Made by a program: the position numbers and the translations under genes. This document shows, piece by piece, positions 42,412-51,754 of a stretch of DNA of 64,000 nucleotides. Position 1 is the first letter of the stretch. Every line of letters begins with the position of its first letter. Source of the stretch: Saccharibacter sp. 17.LH.SD (GTDB lineage Bacteria; Pseudomonadota; Alphaproteobacteria; Acetobacterales; Acetobacteraceae); contig NZ_WVHO01000012.1 of the NCBI RefSeq assembly GCF_009834805.1, forward strand, positions 186,001-250,000, written 5' to 3'. The notes below the pieces were generated by a model, which worked only from the letters and a program-made list of their open reading frames with translations, ran no database searches and was not told where the DNA came from.

Positions 42412-43929
42412 ATGGTTCCGGGCGCGTGGTGTTCATTTTCGGCTAAGAGCTGGAAATTGGCCTTTCTCCTGCTTCTCGCAGGAGCTTGTGCTGCTTTGGC
42501 GTTGCCACCCGTCTATCTGTTCCCCATTCTTCCCCTATCGTTGGGGGTGCTTTATCGAGCGGCAAGTGATGCGCCATCCATGCGATGGGCCGCTTTATGG
42601 GGGGGTGTATTTGGTATGGGGTTCCATACAGCGGGGCTGTATTGGTTAACCAATGCTATTTTGACGCGCGTTCACGATTTTTGGTGGGTTATTCCTTTTG
42701 CGGCTCCCGGCGTTGCCCTAGTCATTGCGCCATTGATCGCCATTCCTGCCATGGTGTGTCGTCTTGTAAGGCCGGGTTGGCCGCGTGTTTTTGTATTTTC
42801 TGGGGTTTGGTCTCTTTCGGATATGAGCCGAGCCTTAATATTCTCGGGTTTCCCATGGAATCCTCTTGGGAGTGCTCTGGAGTTGCCAGGGCGGGTAGGG
42901 GATATATTAATACAACCTGCAAGTGTGATTGGCGTTCACGGGCTGAGCCTGGTTTTAGTGTTGGCTTCATTGGCATTATGGCATGGACGGCGGGCCGTTC
43001 TGGCTGTGGCGTTGGGAAGCGTTTTATGGTGCGGCTATGGCATTTGGCGTCTTGATGTTGAAACGCCTTTGCCTGTTTCCAATCCCTATCTTGTATTAGC
43101 ACAAGGGAATGTATCCGAGGATGATGTATTAGATCACGAGGATGCGCTTGATAATTTTCGCTCTTATTTACGGCTAACATCGGAGGGTGTCGCTAAGGCA
43201 CACCGTAAGGTTAATGATCGGTCGATCGTTGTTGTGTGGCCTGAATCAGCATTTCCTGGTTTGCTGGATGAAGATATTTCAGCGCGTCAAGCAATGGCGA
43301 TAGCGGCCGATGGAGCGCCTATTTTAGCGGGGTCTGATCGTCGCTCTCGCGGGTATTGGTATAATAGTCTTGAAGTTGTTAGTCCTGACGGAGATATAGA
43401 AGCGATTTATGATAAGAGTCGTTTAGTTCCGTTTGGGGAGTATCAACCTTGGATACTGCCATTTAACATTCTTCCAATAGTTTTGACGCCAGGGCCTGGG
43501 CTTGTAACGTGGGATCTGCCCCAAATTGGGCGCGTTGGACCGATGGTTTGTTACGAGATTATTTTTTCGGGGTCTGTCGTTAAGTCAGGTCAACGGCCTA
43601 ATTGGCTTCTGACGATTTCAAATGATGCATGGTATGGGAATAGTGCTGGGCCACGTCAACATTTAGCAACAGGGCGGATGAGAGCAGTAGAAGAGGGACT
43701 TCCTGTTGTTTTTGCGAATAATAGAGGGGTTTCAGCTGTATATGACTCAAATGGCCACGAAACAATAAGAACATATTGGGGGAAAGAAGAAGTAGTCGAT
43801 TGTTATATTCCTTCTCCAGGAAATAAAACATTGTTTTCATACTTTGGAAATGCAATAGATATTTTTATATCATTGATTTTTATTGTATTTCCCTTTATTA
43901 AGAAAATTAGAAACAATTATTACAAATAA
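42412..43929 (+). CDS. lnt: Apolipoprotein N-acyltransferase
   Basis: Membrane nitrilase-fold enzyme that adds the third acyl chain to lipoproteins after LspA. About six N-terminal membrane segments precede the catalytic domain, with Glu in WPESAFPG near residue 279, Lys in YDKSRLVPFGEY near 343 and Cys in PMVCYEIIF near 380. The last 60 codons are AT-rich and end in a C-terminal membrane helix. The ATG at 42412 has AAGGTGGGA six bases upstream; GTG at 42406 is an alternative. About 505 residues. Confidence 0.93.
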   Translation: MVPGAWCSFSAKSWKLAFLLLLAGACAALALPPVYLFPILPLSLGVLYRAASDAPSMRWAALWGGVFGMGFHTAGLYWLTNAILTRVHDFWWVIPFAAPGVALVIAPLIAIPAMVCRLVRPGWPRVFVFSGVWSLSDMSRALIFSGFPWNPLGSALELPGRVGDILIQPASVIGVHGLSLVLVLASLALWHGRRAVLAVALGSVLWCGYGIWRLDVETPLPVSNPYLVLAQGNVSEDDVLDHEDALDNFRSYLRLTSEGVAKAHRKVNDRSIVVVWPESAFPGLLDEDISARQAMAIAADGAPILAGSDRRSRGYWYNSLEVVSPDGDIEAIYDKSRLVPFGEYQPWILPFNILPIVLTPGPGLVTWDLPQIGRVGPMVCYEIIFSGSVVKSGQRPNWLLTISNDAWYGNSAGPRQHLATGRMRAVEEGLPVVFANNRGVSAVYDSNGHETIRTYWGKEEVVDCYIPSPGNKTLFSYFGNAIDIFISLIFIVFPFIKKIRNNYYK

Positions 43930-43951
43930 TAGAATTTTTCTTTTATTTATT

Positions 43952-43978
43952 TTGAAATAAACCATGGATTACTATAGA
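43952..43978 (+). promoter_or_regulatory. Possible sigma-70 promoter for the HTH regulator gene
   Basis: TTGAAA at 43952-43957 and TATAGA at 43973-43978 resemble -35 and -10 hexamers, but the 15-base spacer is short. It lies in the AT-rich gap between lnt and the HTH gene. Low certainty. Confidence 0.25.
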
Positions 43979-44036
43979 GTGATTTCAATATTTCCGATTG
44001 CGTGCGTTATCTTTCCTCCATCAGGGCTGGTCAAAT

Positions 44037-44474
44037 ATGATCACATCAACGTCGATCGATGTGTATATAGGTAAACGTATCCGTTTATTGAGGGGATTAC
44101 GTAAATTTTCTCAACAGAAAGTGGCGTCGGCGTTGGGGATCACATTCCAGCAGATACAGAAGTATGAGCGTGGGACGAATCGCGTTGGCGCGGGGCGGTT
44201 ATACGAGCTTTCTCAGATTTTAGGTGTTCCAATAGGCTTTTTTTTCGAAGATTTTTCGCGATTAACGCAGAAAGAAACGATGGGGTTGAGTGAGGAGCAG
44301 GACGGTTTTTCTCGTGAAAATGGAGAGGAGATTTCTAGAAATAACGATGACTGGGAACTTCTCATCCGTAACGAAACGTTAGAACTTGTGCGCCTCTATT
44401 ATCAAATTGATGACTGTAAGGTGAGGCGCAGGATACTTAAATTACTTCGAAGAATTGCCCACGATCATCAATAG
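44037..44474 (+). CDS. XRE-family helix-turn-helix regulator
   Basis: 145 residues. The HTH spans about residues 10-65: IGKRIRLLRGLRKFSQQKVASALGITFQQIQKYERGTNRVGAGRLYELSQILGVPIGFFFED, a close match to the XRE/cupin-less type common in alphaproteobacteria. The rest is acidic and ends in a basic RILKLLRRIA helix that may dimerise. The start at 44037 has an AGGG nearby, while the frame is open to 43998. It likely binds a palindromic operator; its target is unknown. Confidence 0.85.
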   Translation: MITSTSIDVYIGKRIRLLRGLRKFSQQKVASALGITFQQIQKYERGTNRVGAGRLYELSQILGVPIGFFFEDFSRLTQKETMGLSEEQDGFSRENGEEISRNNDDWELLIRNETLELVRLYYQIDDCKVRRRILKLLRRIAHDHQ

Positions 44475-44482
44475 ACATCACG

Positions 44483-45115
44483 TTAATTTTTGTGTTGTTT
44501 GGCGCGAAAGCGTTCTCGTAGAGCGTCTTCATTATAATTATTGGTCACCCATACAATAAATGGAATTCGCCCTTCGGCTTCCTGCTCATAAAGTAAGAAG
44601 AACGCATCAAGTATACCTGTGCGTGATTGTTTGAAATGTAAGAAGCGCCAATGAAGTTGTTTCAAGGCGTCACGTGCTGTGCCTCCTTCGAATAGAATAA
44701 TAAGGCCACTTGCAAGTCCTGTTCTATCTGCTCCTGATTTGCAATGTATAAGAGTGGGCGTTCGGAGTGTTTGATAGATGGCATAGAATCTCAAAATACG
44801 GTCGCGATGCGGGGCGTTACGACTTTCAAACGCCATGTCAATATAAGGCAGATTGAGGGATTGGCACGTATGTCGTGCTAAGGCGTCTGATCCGCAGGCT
44901 CGGTGCCCACGGAGATTGATGATGCTCTGTAAGTTGAGTGTTTTGTACCATTTTTTGATGCGTCTTGGCGTTGGATGGTTGCAGCGCCAGATCTTCCCAG
45001 GGAGGACAGGTGCTAAATTACTCCATTGGAGACGCAGAATGGCATGGTCTTTAAAAAGACTGTCATACCATGCAAGGCAATGCTGCCAGGAAGACGTAAG
45101 TGAGCCCTTAAACAT
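44483..45115 (-). CDS. Dual-specificity / tyrosine phosphatase-like protein
   Basis: About 210 residues with the phosphatase P-loop HCKSGADRTG near residue 121 (HCxxGxxR pattern), preceded by INLRGHRACGSD, which suits the general-acid loop, as in the DSPn/Siw14 and tyrosine-phosphatase families. This type often regulates polysaccharide or unknown substrates. No signal peptide. The ATG at 45115 was preferred over a TTG at 45157 that overlaps the divergent lipoprotein region. Targets unknown. Confidence 0.8.
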   Translation of the reverse strand: MFKGSLTSSWQHCLAWYDSLFKDHAILRLQWSNLAPVLPGKIWRCNHPTPRRIKKWYKTLNLQSIINLRGHRACGSDALARHTCQSLNLPYIDMAFESRNAPHRDRILRFYAIYQTLRTPTLIHCKSGADRTGLASGLIILFEGGTARDALKQLHWRFLHFKQSRTGILDAFFLLYEQEAEGRIPFIVWVTNNYNEDALRERFRAKQHKN

Positions 45116-45178
45116 GGAGTTCTTTTCGTTATAATGAGGGTGTGCGTCAACACTCAACTGTGTGATACAGGATGGACT

Positions 45179-45490
45179 ATGAGAGTTGCCACATTCTGTT
45201 CGTGTCTAATTATGGTGTTGTACCTTGATGGATGTTCAGGTCGAACCCCTCGGGCAGATATGGTGGAGCGGTATCCGCGGAAACCTTTTGATGTCAAAAA
45301 CCCTCATCATGCACCTCCTTTATCGGATGGGCGTTTTATAACGAGGCATTTCGTAATGCCTCCAGGAGGTGACGCCTCGACGCCAGTAGAGCCACTCTCC
45401 ATACAAAGGCCCATTAAGGGGACAGGCGAAAATGGAGCCCGTCCTGCCTTCCCGGCATTAACCGACACGGAAGTCACTTACGGGCATTAA
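45179..45490 (+). CDS. Small predicted lipoprotein, unknown function
   Basis: 103 residues. The ATG at 45179 has AGGA six bases upstream and opens a short signal with the lipobox LDGC (Cys near 19). The mature part is Pro- and His-rich (FDVKNPHHAPPL, RFITRHFVMPPGG) and ends in ALTDTEVTYGH. No domain recognised. It is divergent from the phosphatase-like gene, with start codons only about 65 bases apart. Confidence 0.7.
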   Translation: MRVATFCSCLIMVLYLDGCSGRTPRADMVERYPRKPFDVKNPHHAPPLSDGRFITRHFVMPPGGDASTPVEPLSIQRPIKGTGENGARPAFPALTDTEVTYGH

Positions 45491-45524
45491 AAGTGCGAAT
45501 AGAGAAGGGTGGGTACCTCAACCT

Positions 45525-46469
45525 CTAAGAAAAGAGCAGAGATGAAAGCTGGCGACGCATTTTTATTGTGAGTGGATCCGTCAATCCCCAAGCCTCGAAA
45601 AAGCGGAGAAGTTCGGCTTTGGCCGCTTGGCCATGCTCATCAGGATGTTGCGTGATGATTGCAAGCAAGAGTTGAGCGGCGGCTTCGTGTTCTCCTGCAC
45701 CATTACGGGCGATAGCCAACTTTATCGCCACTTCCGGATTGGAAGGATCCTTCTCAGCCTCCTGTTGAAGTGTATCAAGTTGAACGGCGGCTTCCTGGCT
45801 TTCCTGATAAAGGGCAAGGGATGAGCGGGCCTGAGTGATCGCAGCATCGTTCTCTATATCAGGTGGGACTTGCTGGCTTGCTTCTTGGGCTCCCTCTAGG
45901 TCATTGAGGGCAATCATTCCACGGATGACACCGGCCCACGCGCTGGGATTATTGGCATCAGTTTCTAATATTTGAGCGTAGAGACTAAGAGCCTCGGCTG
46001 GATTGGCCTCTTTTAAAGCACGATCAGCGTCATTGAGGAGTGCTTCCGTGGGAAGAGAAACGCCTGTTTCTTTGAGGAGAGTGTCAATGAAGGCTCTAAC
46101 GGCACTTTGAGGATGCGCGCCTTGGAGAAGATTATGGACGCGTCCCTGCCAGAAGGCGACGACTAGAGGAATTGATTGAAGCGGTAAGCCTAATTGAGCC
46201 AGCTGAGATGCTAAAGATTTGTTGGCTTCTACGTCTAATTTAGCAAGCTTTACAGCCCCTTTGGCTTCGGTAACTGTTTTTTCCAGAACCGGAGTGAATT
46301 GTTTGCACGGCTGACACCACGGAGCCCAAAAATCCACCAAAATAGGCTGGCTTTGACTGGCCTCAATAACACTTTCCATGAAATTACGGTGGTCAACATC
46401 GAAAATATAAGAGGTGTCATGAGAAGAGTTGACTGCCGCATTGGGAGAAATAAGAGAGTTGTTTTGCAC
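45525..46469 (-). CDS. cnoX: Thioredoxin-like co-chaperone CnoX (YbbN type)
   Basis: Protects folding proteins, handing clients to GroEL/DnaK. The N-terminal thioredoxin domain has DFWAPWCQPCKQFTPVLE near residue 46, with an active CxxC (WCQPC), unlike E. coli CnoX, which has lost one Cys. The rest (from about 145) is a series of TPR-like helices (EANPAEALSLYAQILE, PSNPEVAIKLAIARNGAGEHEAAAQLL), with a final charged helix. 314 residues. It is on the minus strand next to the tRNA-Gly region. Confidence 0.85.
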   Translation of the reverse strand: MQNNSLISPNAAVNSSHDTSYIFDVDHRNFMESVIEASQSQPILVDFWAPWCQPCKQFTPVLEKTVTEAKGAVKLAKLDVEANKSLASQLAQLGLPLQSIPLVVAFWQGRVHNLLQGAHPQSAVRAFIDTLLKETGVSLPTEALLNDADRALKEANPAEALSLYAQILETDANNPSAWAGVIRGMIALNDLEGAQEASQQVPPDIENDAAITQARSSLALYQESQEAAVQLDTLQQEAEKDPSNPEVAIKLAIARNGAGEHEAAAQLLLAIITQHPDEHGQAAKAELLRFFEAWGLTDPLTIKMRRQLSSLLFS

Positions 46470-46664
46470 GATTACGAACCTGGATAATGATGGGTTAAGT
46501 GGCTGTGATAACTGGGAAATATGTGTCTAGCGCCCATCTCAGAGATTGTTTGTTTTGTGCGTGGAGGCAAGAGGTCTTACTCGTTTTTCGATAAAGCGAA
46601 AAAGAAAATCAAAAAAGGGGTTGCCTTGGAATCGTTTTTGAAGCATAAACCCTCTCAACGGAGT

Positions 46665-46739
46665 GCGGGCGTAGCTCAGGGGTAGAGCACAACCTTGCCA
46701 AGGTTGGGGTCGTGGGTTCGAATCCCATCGCCCGCTCCA
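46665..46739 (+). tRNA. tRNA-Gly (GCC)
   Basis: A 75-base cloverleaf: 7-bp acceptor stem GCGGGCG/CGCCCGC, D-loop AGCTCAGGGGTAGAGC, anticodon stem CAACC/GGTTG with loop TTGCCAA (anticodon GCC), T-loop GGGTTCGAATCCC, U discriminator and encoded CCA at 46737-46739. Reads GGC and GGU codons. Confidence 0.97.
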
Positions 46740-46766
46740 GTTTAATATAAAAAATAAGAAGTTGGC

Positions 46767-46793
46767 AAACAGAGAGTTTTTCTCTGTTTTTTT
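46767..46793 (+). terminator. Terminator after tRNA-Gly
   Basis: The 9-bp stem AAACAGAGA / TCTCTGTTT with a GTTTT loop ends in a seven-T run. It lies 28 bases after the tRNA and isolates it from the S41 gene. Confidence 0.85.
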
Positions 46794-46994
46794 CGTTTGG
46801 CGTGATGTCTCTCTCATTTGGGCGGCTTTTTGGGTGCTGGATGGTGGGGAAGTTACAGATTGGGATTTTGTTGATCAAATTGTTTCTATAGTGTAATTAT
46901 TATCTGCAGACCATCAAGATGATCTTTATAGATTCATGTGGTTGTTATGATGTGGTCTGCGTATGAATGTGAATTTTTATAAAAGAAACGAGCC

Positions 46995-48488
46995 ATGCGT
47001 GCTGCTTTTTCTGTTCCTTGGTTCCTTGTTTTCAGCATAGCGGCGTGCGTGCCGTTACGGCTCTCTGCTTCGGAGCCAGATTGGGCTTCTTTAACGTTGA
47101 GGGATGTTGAAGCGATACATGCTGACATTGAAGCCAACCATCCTGGGCCACACAATATTTTAGATCCGACATTTAATCAGCAAGAAGCGATAGCTTACCA
47201 ACGTGCGATGGCATGGGTTGAGAAAGTAAGTGATTATTCTGGCTATTTTTGGACTCTTAGAGGTTATCTGGCGAGCTTCAATGATGACCATGTCAACATC
47301 TCTCCCACAAAGAAGGCACCCGTTCTTCCAAGTCGGTGGCCAGGTTTTTTGACGGCATTTGATGGGCATGGGCAACAGGTTGTTGTGACACGTCTTGATA
47401 ATGCCCCAGTTCCATTGGGGGCTGCACTTATTTCGTGTGATGGAGTGCCTGCGCAGATATTGGCAGATCGAAATGTAGCAGCGTTTACAACGACGTGGTC
47501 ATTGGAAAGTAGTCGTCGGGAGGTGGGGTGGCGGCTTTTTACGGATATGGATAATCCTTTTATTCAAAGACCACGTCGTTGTTTTTTCTTGGTTGATCAT
47601 CACTCCCAGACGGTACAGCTCAGGTGGCGCCGTATATCAGCGTCGGAAATGCAGAAATACGAATTTGTGGCGAGACAGCATCACGTAGAGTCAATTGGAT
47701 TGCGTGTTTTTCCAGATGGTATGCGGTGGTTGTCATTATCAGGATTTGATGGAGCGCCGGGAAGTGCTGAAGCACAGGCTCTAACGCGGGCTATTACTGC
47801 CTTGAAGCAGAATAGAGATATTATTCTGTCATCGTCGCGTTTCGTGCTTGATTTACGAGGGAATAGCGGAGGATCGTCAGATTGGTCGCGACAGATTGCA
47901 GAAATTATTTGGGGACGTAAGGCTGTTGAGGCGGTGCCTGTTACGAAAGAGATTGATTGGCGGGCCTCACCAGGAAATGTCGACATGGTTTCAAAGGAAT
48001 GGAGGCAATTACAATTGAGCCCAGACACATCCCAGGACATGAAGACGTTTGTGAGTCGAGTGGTCTCTGGAATGAGAAAAGCTCTACAGTCGGGGAGTGT
48101 GTACTGGGCGGAGAGCGATGAGAGCCAAGAAGGGAAATCTCCTTCTAGATTTTTTCCTCTTGTGCATCCTACAATTTTTCTTGTGACGGATGGGAGTTGT
48201 GCTTCTGCTTGTCTTGATGCGGTTGATTTATGGCGAGCACTTGGCGCAGTCCAAGTTGGACGAGAAACAAGTGCGGATACATTGTATATGGATGAGCGAA
48301 CGGATTTATTGCCTAGTGGGTTGATAATGCTGCGGCTGCCGATGAAGGTTTATCGAGGGCGGTTACGCGGTTCAAATATTCCTTGGGAGCCCGTCTATCA
48401 TTATGATGGCGACATGCGTGATACGAGAACTATAGCGTCCTGGATTGCTCATTTACCGCTCAGTGCTGAGGCGCGTAAGAGGCCGTAA
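46995..48488 (+). CDS. S41-family peptidase-like secreted protein
   Basis: 497 residues. The N-terminus is a signal sequence; IAACVP near residue 16-21 is a candidate lipobox. The S41 core is seen in FVLDLRGNSGGSS near 289, which is the oxyanion Gly-rich segment, and in TDGSCASACLDAVDLW near 397, where the nucleophile Ser would be. The catalytic Lys/Glu of other tail-specific proteases is not evident, so activity is uncertain; no PDZ domain is obvious. It follows the tRNA-Gly terminator with a 200-base gap. Confidence 0.72.
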   Translation: MRAAFSVPWFLVFSIAACVPLRLSASEPDWASLTLRDVEAIHADIEANHPGPHNILDPTFNQQEAIAYQRAMAWVEKVSDYSGYFWTLRGYLASFNDDHVNISPTKKAPVLPSRWPGFLTAFDGHGQQVVVTRLDNAPVPLGAALISCDGVPAQILADRNVAAFTTTWSLESSRREVGWRLFTDMDNPFIQRPRRCFFLVDHHSQTVQLRWRRISASEMQKYEFVARQHHVESIGLRVFPDGMRWLSLSGFDGAPGSAEAQALTRAITALKQNRDIILSSSRFVLDLRGNSGGSSDWSRQIAEIIWGRKAVEAVPVTKEIDWRASPGNVDMVSKEWRQLQLSPDTSQDMKTFVSRVVSGMRKALQSGSVYWAESDESQEGKSPSRFFPLVHPTIFLVTDGSCASACLDAVDLWRALGAVQVGRETSADTLYMDERTDLLPSGLIMLRLPMKVYRGRLRGSNIPWEPVYHYDGDMRDTRTIASWIAHLPLSAEARKRP

Positions 48489-48527
48489 AGTATTATCTGT
48501 GGGGTAAGTATAGACGGTTATTCGACA

Positions 48528-48563
48528 GGATCGATAGAATACCAAGCAGCATTCTATCGATCC
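48528..48563. terminator. Hairpin between the S41 gene and ppa
   Basis: A perfect 13-bp inverted repeat (GGATCGATAGAAT with ATTCTATCGATCC, ten-base loop) lies 40 bases after the S41 stop. No strong T-run follows, so it may work with the second hairpin downstream. Confidence 0.5.
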
Positions 48564-48566
48564 ATA

Positions 48567-48585
48567 AAGGTCACGTCATGACCTT
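48567..48585. terminator. Second hairpin between the S41 gene and ppa
   Basis: AAGGTCA and TGACCTT form a 7-bp stem around CGTCA, three bases after the first hairpin and three bases before the ppa stop. The T/A-rich flanks are weak in either direction. Confidence 0.4.
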
Positions 48586-48588
48586 AAT

Positions 48589-49113
48589 TTATTTCTTAGC
48601 GGCTTCTAGAGAGGCAAGAATGACTTTTCCTGCTTCAGCTTTATCAGCCCATCCTGAAACTTTTACCCATTTATTGGCTTCGAGGTCTTTATAACGCTCG
48701 AAGAAATGAGCAATCGCCTTGCGTGTGATCTCGGGGAGTTGATCCACAGAAGTGATATCGGAAAATTGTGGATGGATTTTATCGTGCGGAACGCAGATGA
48801 TTTTTTCATCTTGTCCGCTCTCATCTTCCATTTTGAGCATGCCGATGGGGCGGGCACGAATAACACTTCCAGGCACCACAGCATCAGGGGTGAGAACGAG
48901 TGCATCGACAGGGTCTCCATCCGCAGCAAGGGTGTTGGGGATGAAGCCATAGGCTGTAGGGTACGCCATAGGCGTAAATAGAAAACGATCGACGAATAAT
49001 GCGCCGCTTTCTTTGTCGATTTCGTATTTGACTGAAGATCCCTTAGGAATTTCAATCACAACGTTAACGTCGTTCGGCACGTCTTTGCCAGCGGAGATCT
49101 TGGAAACGTCCAT
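48589..49113 (-). CDS. ppa: Inorganic pyrophosphatase (family I)
   Basis: Hydrolyses pyrophosphate released by biosynthesis. The core motifs are [24 protein letters not shown] near residue 23, [24 protein letters not shown] near 51 (the DxDPxD metal site) and a [11 protein letters not shown] end. 174 residues is the normal bacterial size. ATG at 49113; monocistronic. Its stop faces the S41 gene and is bounded by two hairpins. Confidence 0.96.
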   Translation of the reverse strand: MDVSKISAGKDVPNDVNVVIEIPKGSSVKYEIDKESGALFVDRFLFTPMAYPTAYGFIPNTLAADGDPVDALVLTPDAVVPGSVIRARPIGMLKMEDESGQDEKIICVPHDKIHPQFSDITSVDQLPEITRKAIAHFFERYKDLEANKWVKVSGWADKAEAGKVILASLEAAKK

Positions 49114-49222
49114 GATATCGGCACCCGTTTAAAAAATGGCATGAATGGTCGAATGACCGTCACTGTTTCTATTGATGGAGAAGGTATTTGCCCAGGGGAA
49201 AGGGGCTTGAAATGAAGATAAT

Positions 49223-49252
49223 TTGAATTTGTACGGAAAATTAAGGTATTAT
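49223..49252 (+). promoter_or_regulatory. Likely sigma-70 promoter of the CAU tRNA gene
   Basis: TTGAAT at 49223-49228 and TATTAT at 49247-49252 are near-consensus -35 and -10 boxes with an 18-base spacer. They end about 45 bases before the mature tRNA start, a fitting distance. Confidence 0.5.
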
Positions 49253-49297
49253 GGGGTTGAAAAAAACATCATCTTAGGCGATGTGACGCATTATTAT

Positions 49298-49371
49298 GCG
49301 CCTGTAGCTCAATTGGTTAGAGCTGGCCGCTCATAACGGCTAGGTTGCGGGTTCGAGTCCTGCCGGGCGCA
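49298..49371 (+). tRNA. tRNA with CAU anticodon, probably tRNA-Ile2 (lysidine-type), else elongator Met
   Basis: A 74-base cloverleaf: acceptor stem GCGCCTG with CGGGCGC (one G-U), anticodon stem GGCCG/CGGCT with loop CTCATAA (anticodon CAU), T-loop GGGTTCGAGTCC, A discriminator; CCA is not encoded. The G27-U43 pair, as in E. coli tRNA-Ile2, favours the AUA-decoding Ile2 over Met, but this is not decisive. Auto-annotators usually call such genes Met. Confidence 0.85.
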
Positions 49372-49490
49372 GGGAATGCTTTAATTTCAGAAAGCATACC
49401 CACCATAGTTTCACTGGGTTATACCACCATTGGTGGGGATAGCTCATATTTCCGTTACCCACCTGCCTACACGTTTAGAGGAGACCTGCC

Positions 49491-51170
49491 ATGGCCGCCT
49501 ATCAGTATGTCTACGTCATGAAGGACCTCACCAAGGCCTATCCAGGCGGGCGAGAGGTTTTTAAGGGTATTACATTATCCTTCCTCCCCGGGGTCAAAAT
49601 TGGTGTCCTCGGTGTGAATGGTGCGGGTAAATCAACCTTGCTGAAAATTATGGCAGGGATTGAGAAGGAATATGGTGGTGAGGCTTGGGCCGCTGAAGGT
49701 GTACGTATCGGTTACCTAGAGCAGGAACCTCAGTTAGATCCTAATCTGACCGTAGGCGAGAACGTTGCGCAAGGTTTCGGTGAGTTGAAACAGGCCGTTG
49801 ACCGTTTCAATGAGATTTCCGGTAAATTTGCTGAGCCGATGACCGATGAGGAGATGAATACTCTCCTTGCTGAGCAGGCCGAATTACAAGAAAAAATTGA
49901 TGCAGGTGACGGTTGGGAGCTGGATCGGCGCCTTGATATTGCATTGGATGCTTTGCGTTGTCCCCCGGCGGACAGTTCTGTGACAAAACTGTCCGGTGGT
50001 GAACGTCGCCGCGTTGCGCTGTGCCGCCTCCTGATTGAAAAACCAGATATTTTGCTGCTCGATGAGCCCACCAACCATTTGGACGCTGAAAGTGTGGCAT
50101 GGTTGGAGAAAACGCTGCGTGCTTATACAGGTACCGTGATGGTCATCACCCATGACCGTTACTTCTTGGATAATATCACGAACTGGATTCTCGAGATTGA
50201 GCGTGGGCGTGGGTATCCGTTTGAGGGGAATTATTCTTCCTGGCTTGAGCAGAAGCAAAAACGTCTTGCTCAAGAAGAGAAAGAAGAAAGTTCACGTCAG
50301 CGGGCTTTGGCCGCTGAAAAAGAGTGGATCTCAAGTTCTCCTAAGGCGCGTCAAGCTAAGAGCAAAGCGCGTATTACGCGTTATGAAGAGATGTTGGCGG
50401 CTGGACAGGAAGGTGCTGGTGGTCCAGCTGATATTGTGATCGCACCAGGGCCTCGTTTGGGTGGTACAGTCATTGAGGCAGAGAATCTCTCTAAAGGGTT
50501 TGGTGACCGCCAGTTAATTGATAATTTGAGCTTCAAGCTTCCACCTGGAGGTATTGTAGGGGTTATCGGGCCCAATGGTGCTGGTAAGTCTACGCTTTTT
50601 AAAATGATCACTGGTCAAGAAAAGCCTGATGCAGGGTCACTCAAGATCGGTGATACCGTAAAGCTGGGCTATGTTGACCAGTCGCGTCATGACCTTGATG
50701 ATAACAAAACGGTTTGGGAAGAAATTTCAGGGGGTACAGACGTTATCCATTTAGGGAAACGCTCTGTTCCGTCGCGCGCTTATGTCGGTGCCTTTAATTT
50801 TAAAGGACCCGATCAGCAAAAGCGGTTGGGCGTGCTTTCCGGTGGTGAGCGTAATCGCGTCCATCTTGCGAAGATGCTTAAGGAAGACAATAACGTCTTG
50901 CTGTTGGATGAACCAACAAACGATCTGGATGTTGATACATTGCGCGCGCTTGAGGAAGCATTGAGCAATTTTGCTGGGTGCGCTGTGGTAGTCACCCATG
51001 ATCGTTGGTTCTTGGATCGTCTTGCAACGCATATCTTGGCCTTTGAAGGTGATAGTCACGTCGAGTGGTTTGAGGGGAACTTCCAAGATTATGAGGAAGA
51101 CAAGCGGCGTCGTCTTGGCCCAGATTCGACAGAGCCAGGGCGGATTCGCTATCGTCCAATTGCGCGATAA
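49491..51170 (+). CDS. ettA: Energy-dependent translational throttle protein EttA (ABC-F)
   Basis: ABC-F ATPase that binds the ribosomal E site and tunes the first peptide bonds. Two nucleotide-binding domains are seen: GVNGAGKST near residue 42 with [12 protein letters not shown] and DEPTNHLD, then GPNGAGKST near 363 with [13 protein letters not shown] and DEPTNDLD. The arm region lies between the domains and LSPKAR-type ARITRYEE is the linker. 559 residues. It is not in an operon; its upstream gap holds the CAU tRNA. Confidence 0.94.
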   Translation: MAAYQYVYVMKDLTKAYPGGREVFKGITLSFLPGVKIGVLGVNGAGKSTLLKIMAGIEKEYGGEAWAAEGVRIGYLEQEPQLDPNLTVGENVAQGFGELKQAVDRFNEISGKFAEPMTDEEMNTLLAEQAELQEKIDAGDGWELDRRLDIALDALRCPPADSSVTKLSGGERRRVALCRLLIEKPDILLLDEPTNHLDAESVAWLEKTLRAYTGTVMVITHDRYFLDNITNWILEIERGRGYPFEGNYSSWLEQKQKRLAQEEKEESSRQRALAAEKEWISSSPKARQAKSKARITRYEEMLAAGQEGAGGPADIVIAPGPRLGGTVIEAENLSKGFGDRQLIDNLSFKLPPGGIVGVIGPNGAGKSTLFKMITGQEKPDAGSLKIGDTVKLGYVDQSRHDLDDNKTVWEEISGGTDVIHLGKRSVPSRAYVGAFNFKGPDQQKRLGVLSGGERNRVHLAKMLKEDNNVLLLDEPTNDLDVDTLRALEEALSNFAGCAVVVTHDRWFLDRLATHILAFEGDSHVEWFEGNFQDYEEDKRRRLGPDSTEPGRIRYRPIAR

Positions 51171-51222
51171 GAGATTGCTCCAGCGTTGGTTTCTCACGCA
51201 TTAAGAGGAATAAGGGCGTGTC

Positions 51223-51732
51223 GTGCTAGGTGGTGAGCTGCGGACGGCTCGTCTGGTCCTTCGGCCCGTAAGTTGGGCCGATATGGAGGACATGGCACGT
51301 CTTAAAGCAGACGTGTGTGCTTTTGGCCCGATGTTGGGTGGTGTGCGTAATCGCGCTCAAGCCGAAGCTGAGATGGTTGACGATATTGTGCTGTGGGCAC
51401 GCCGCGGTGTCGGTATCTTTGCTATTTTTGAAAATGGGCGCTTTGTTGGAATGACGGGCGTGCATGAGAGGCCTGATGGGCGGGGGTTAGGGTTGCGTAT
51501 CGCAGTCTTTCCTTGGGCTTCTGGGCGTGGCATTGCTCGAGAAGCAGCGATGCGCGCTTTGTCTTTCGTGCTGGATGCTGGCGAGGAACGGATCGTGGCT
51601 GTAACACGTGAAGATAATATGGCATCACGTGTGATTTTGGGCAGTATTGGTATGACTCAAATTGAGCAGTTTGAGCGCGGTGGTCAGACGATGATTCTCT
51701 ATGAAAAACGGCGTGAGCGGTTCCGTTGGTAG
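51223..51732 (+). CDS. GNAT-family N-acetyltransferase (RimJ/RimL-like)
   Basis: 169 residues. It opens with LRTARLVLRPVSWADMEDMARL, a RimL-type N-terminus, has the acetyl-CoA segment WASGRGIAREAAMRALSFVLD near residue 96 and ends GMTQIEQFERGGQTMILYEKRRE. Substrate is not evident; it may acetylate a protein N-terminus or an amine. GTG at 51223 lies after AGAGGAATAAGGG. It is 22 bases upstream of argC, on the same strand. Confidence 0.82.
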   Translation: MLGGELRTARLVLRPVSWADMEDMARLKADVCAFGPMLGGVRNRAQAEAEMVDDIVLWARRGVGIFAIFENGRFVGMTGVHERPDGRGLGLRIAVFPWASGRGIAREAAMRALSFVLDAGEERIVAVTREDNMASRVILGSIGMTQIEQFERGGQTMILYEKRRERFRW

Positions 51733-51754
51733 AGAAGTAAAAGGGAGAAGGTGG

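Noticed and set aside
46539-46878. Two overlapping minus-strand ORFs over the tRNA-Gly
   Set aside because: The first is antisense to the tRNA and yields the MGFEPTTPTLARLCSTPELR-like peptide commonly made by translating tRNA genes backwards; it is not a gene.
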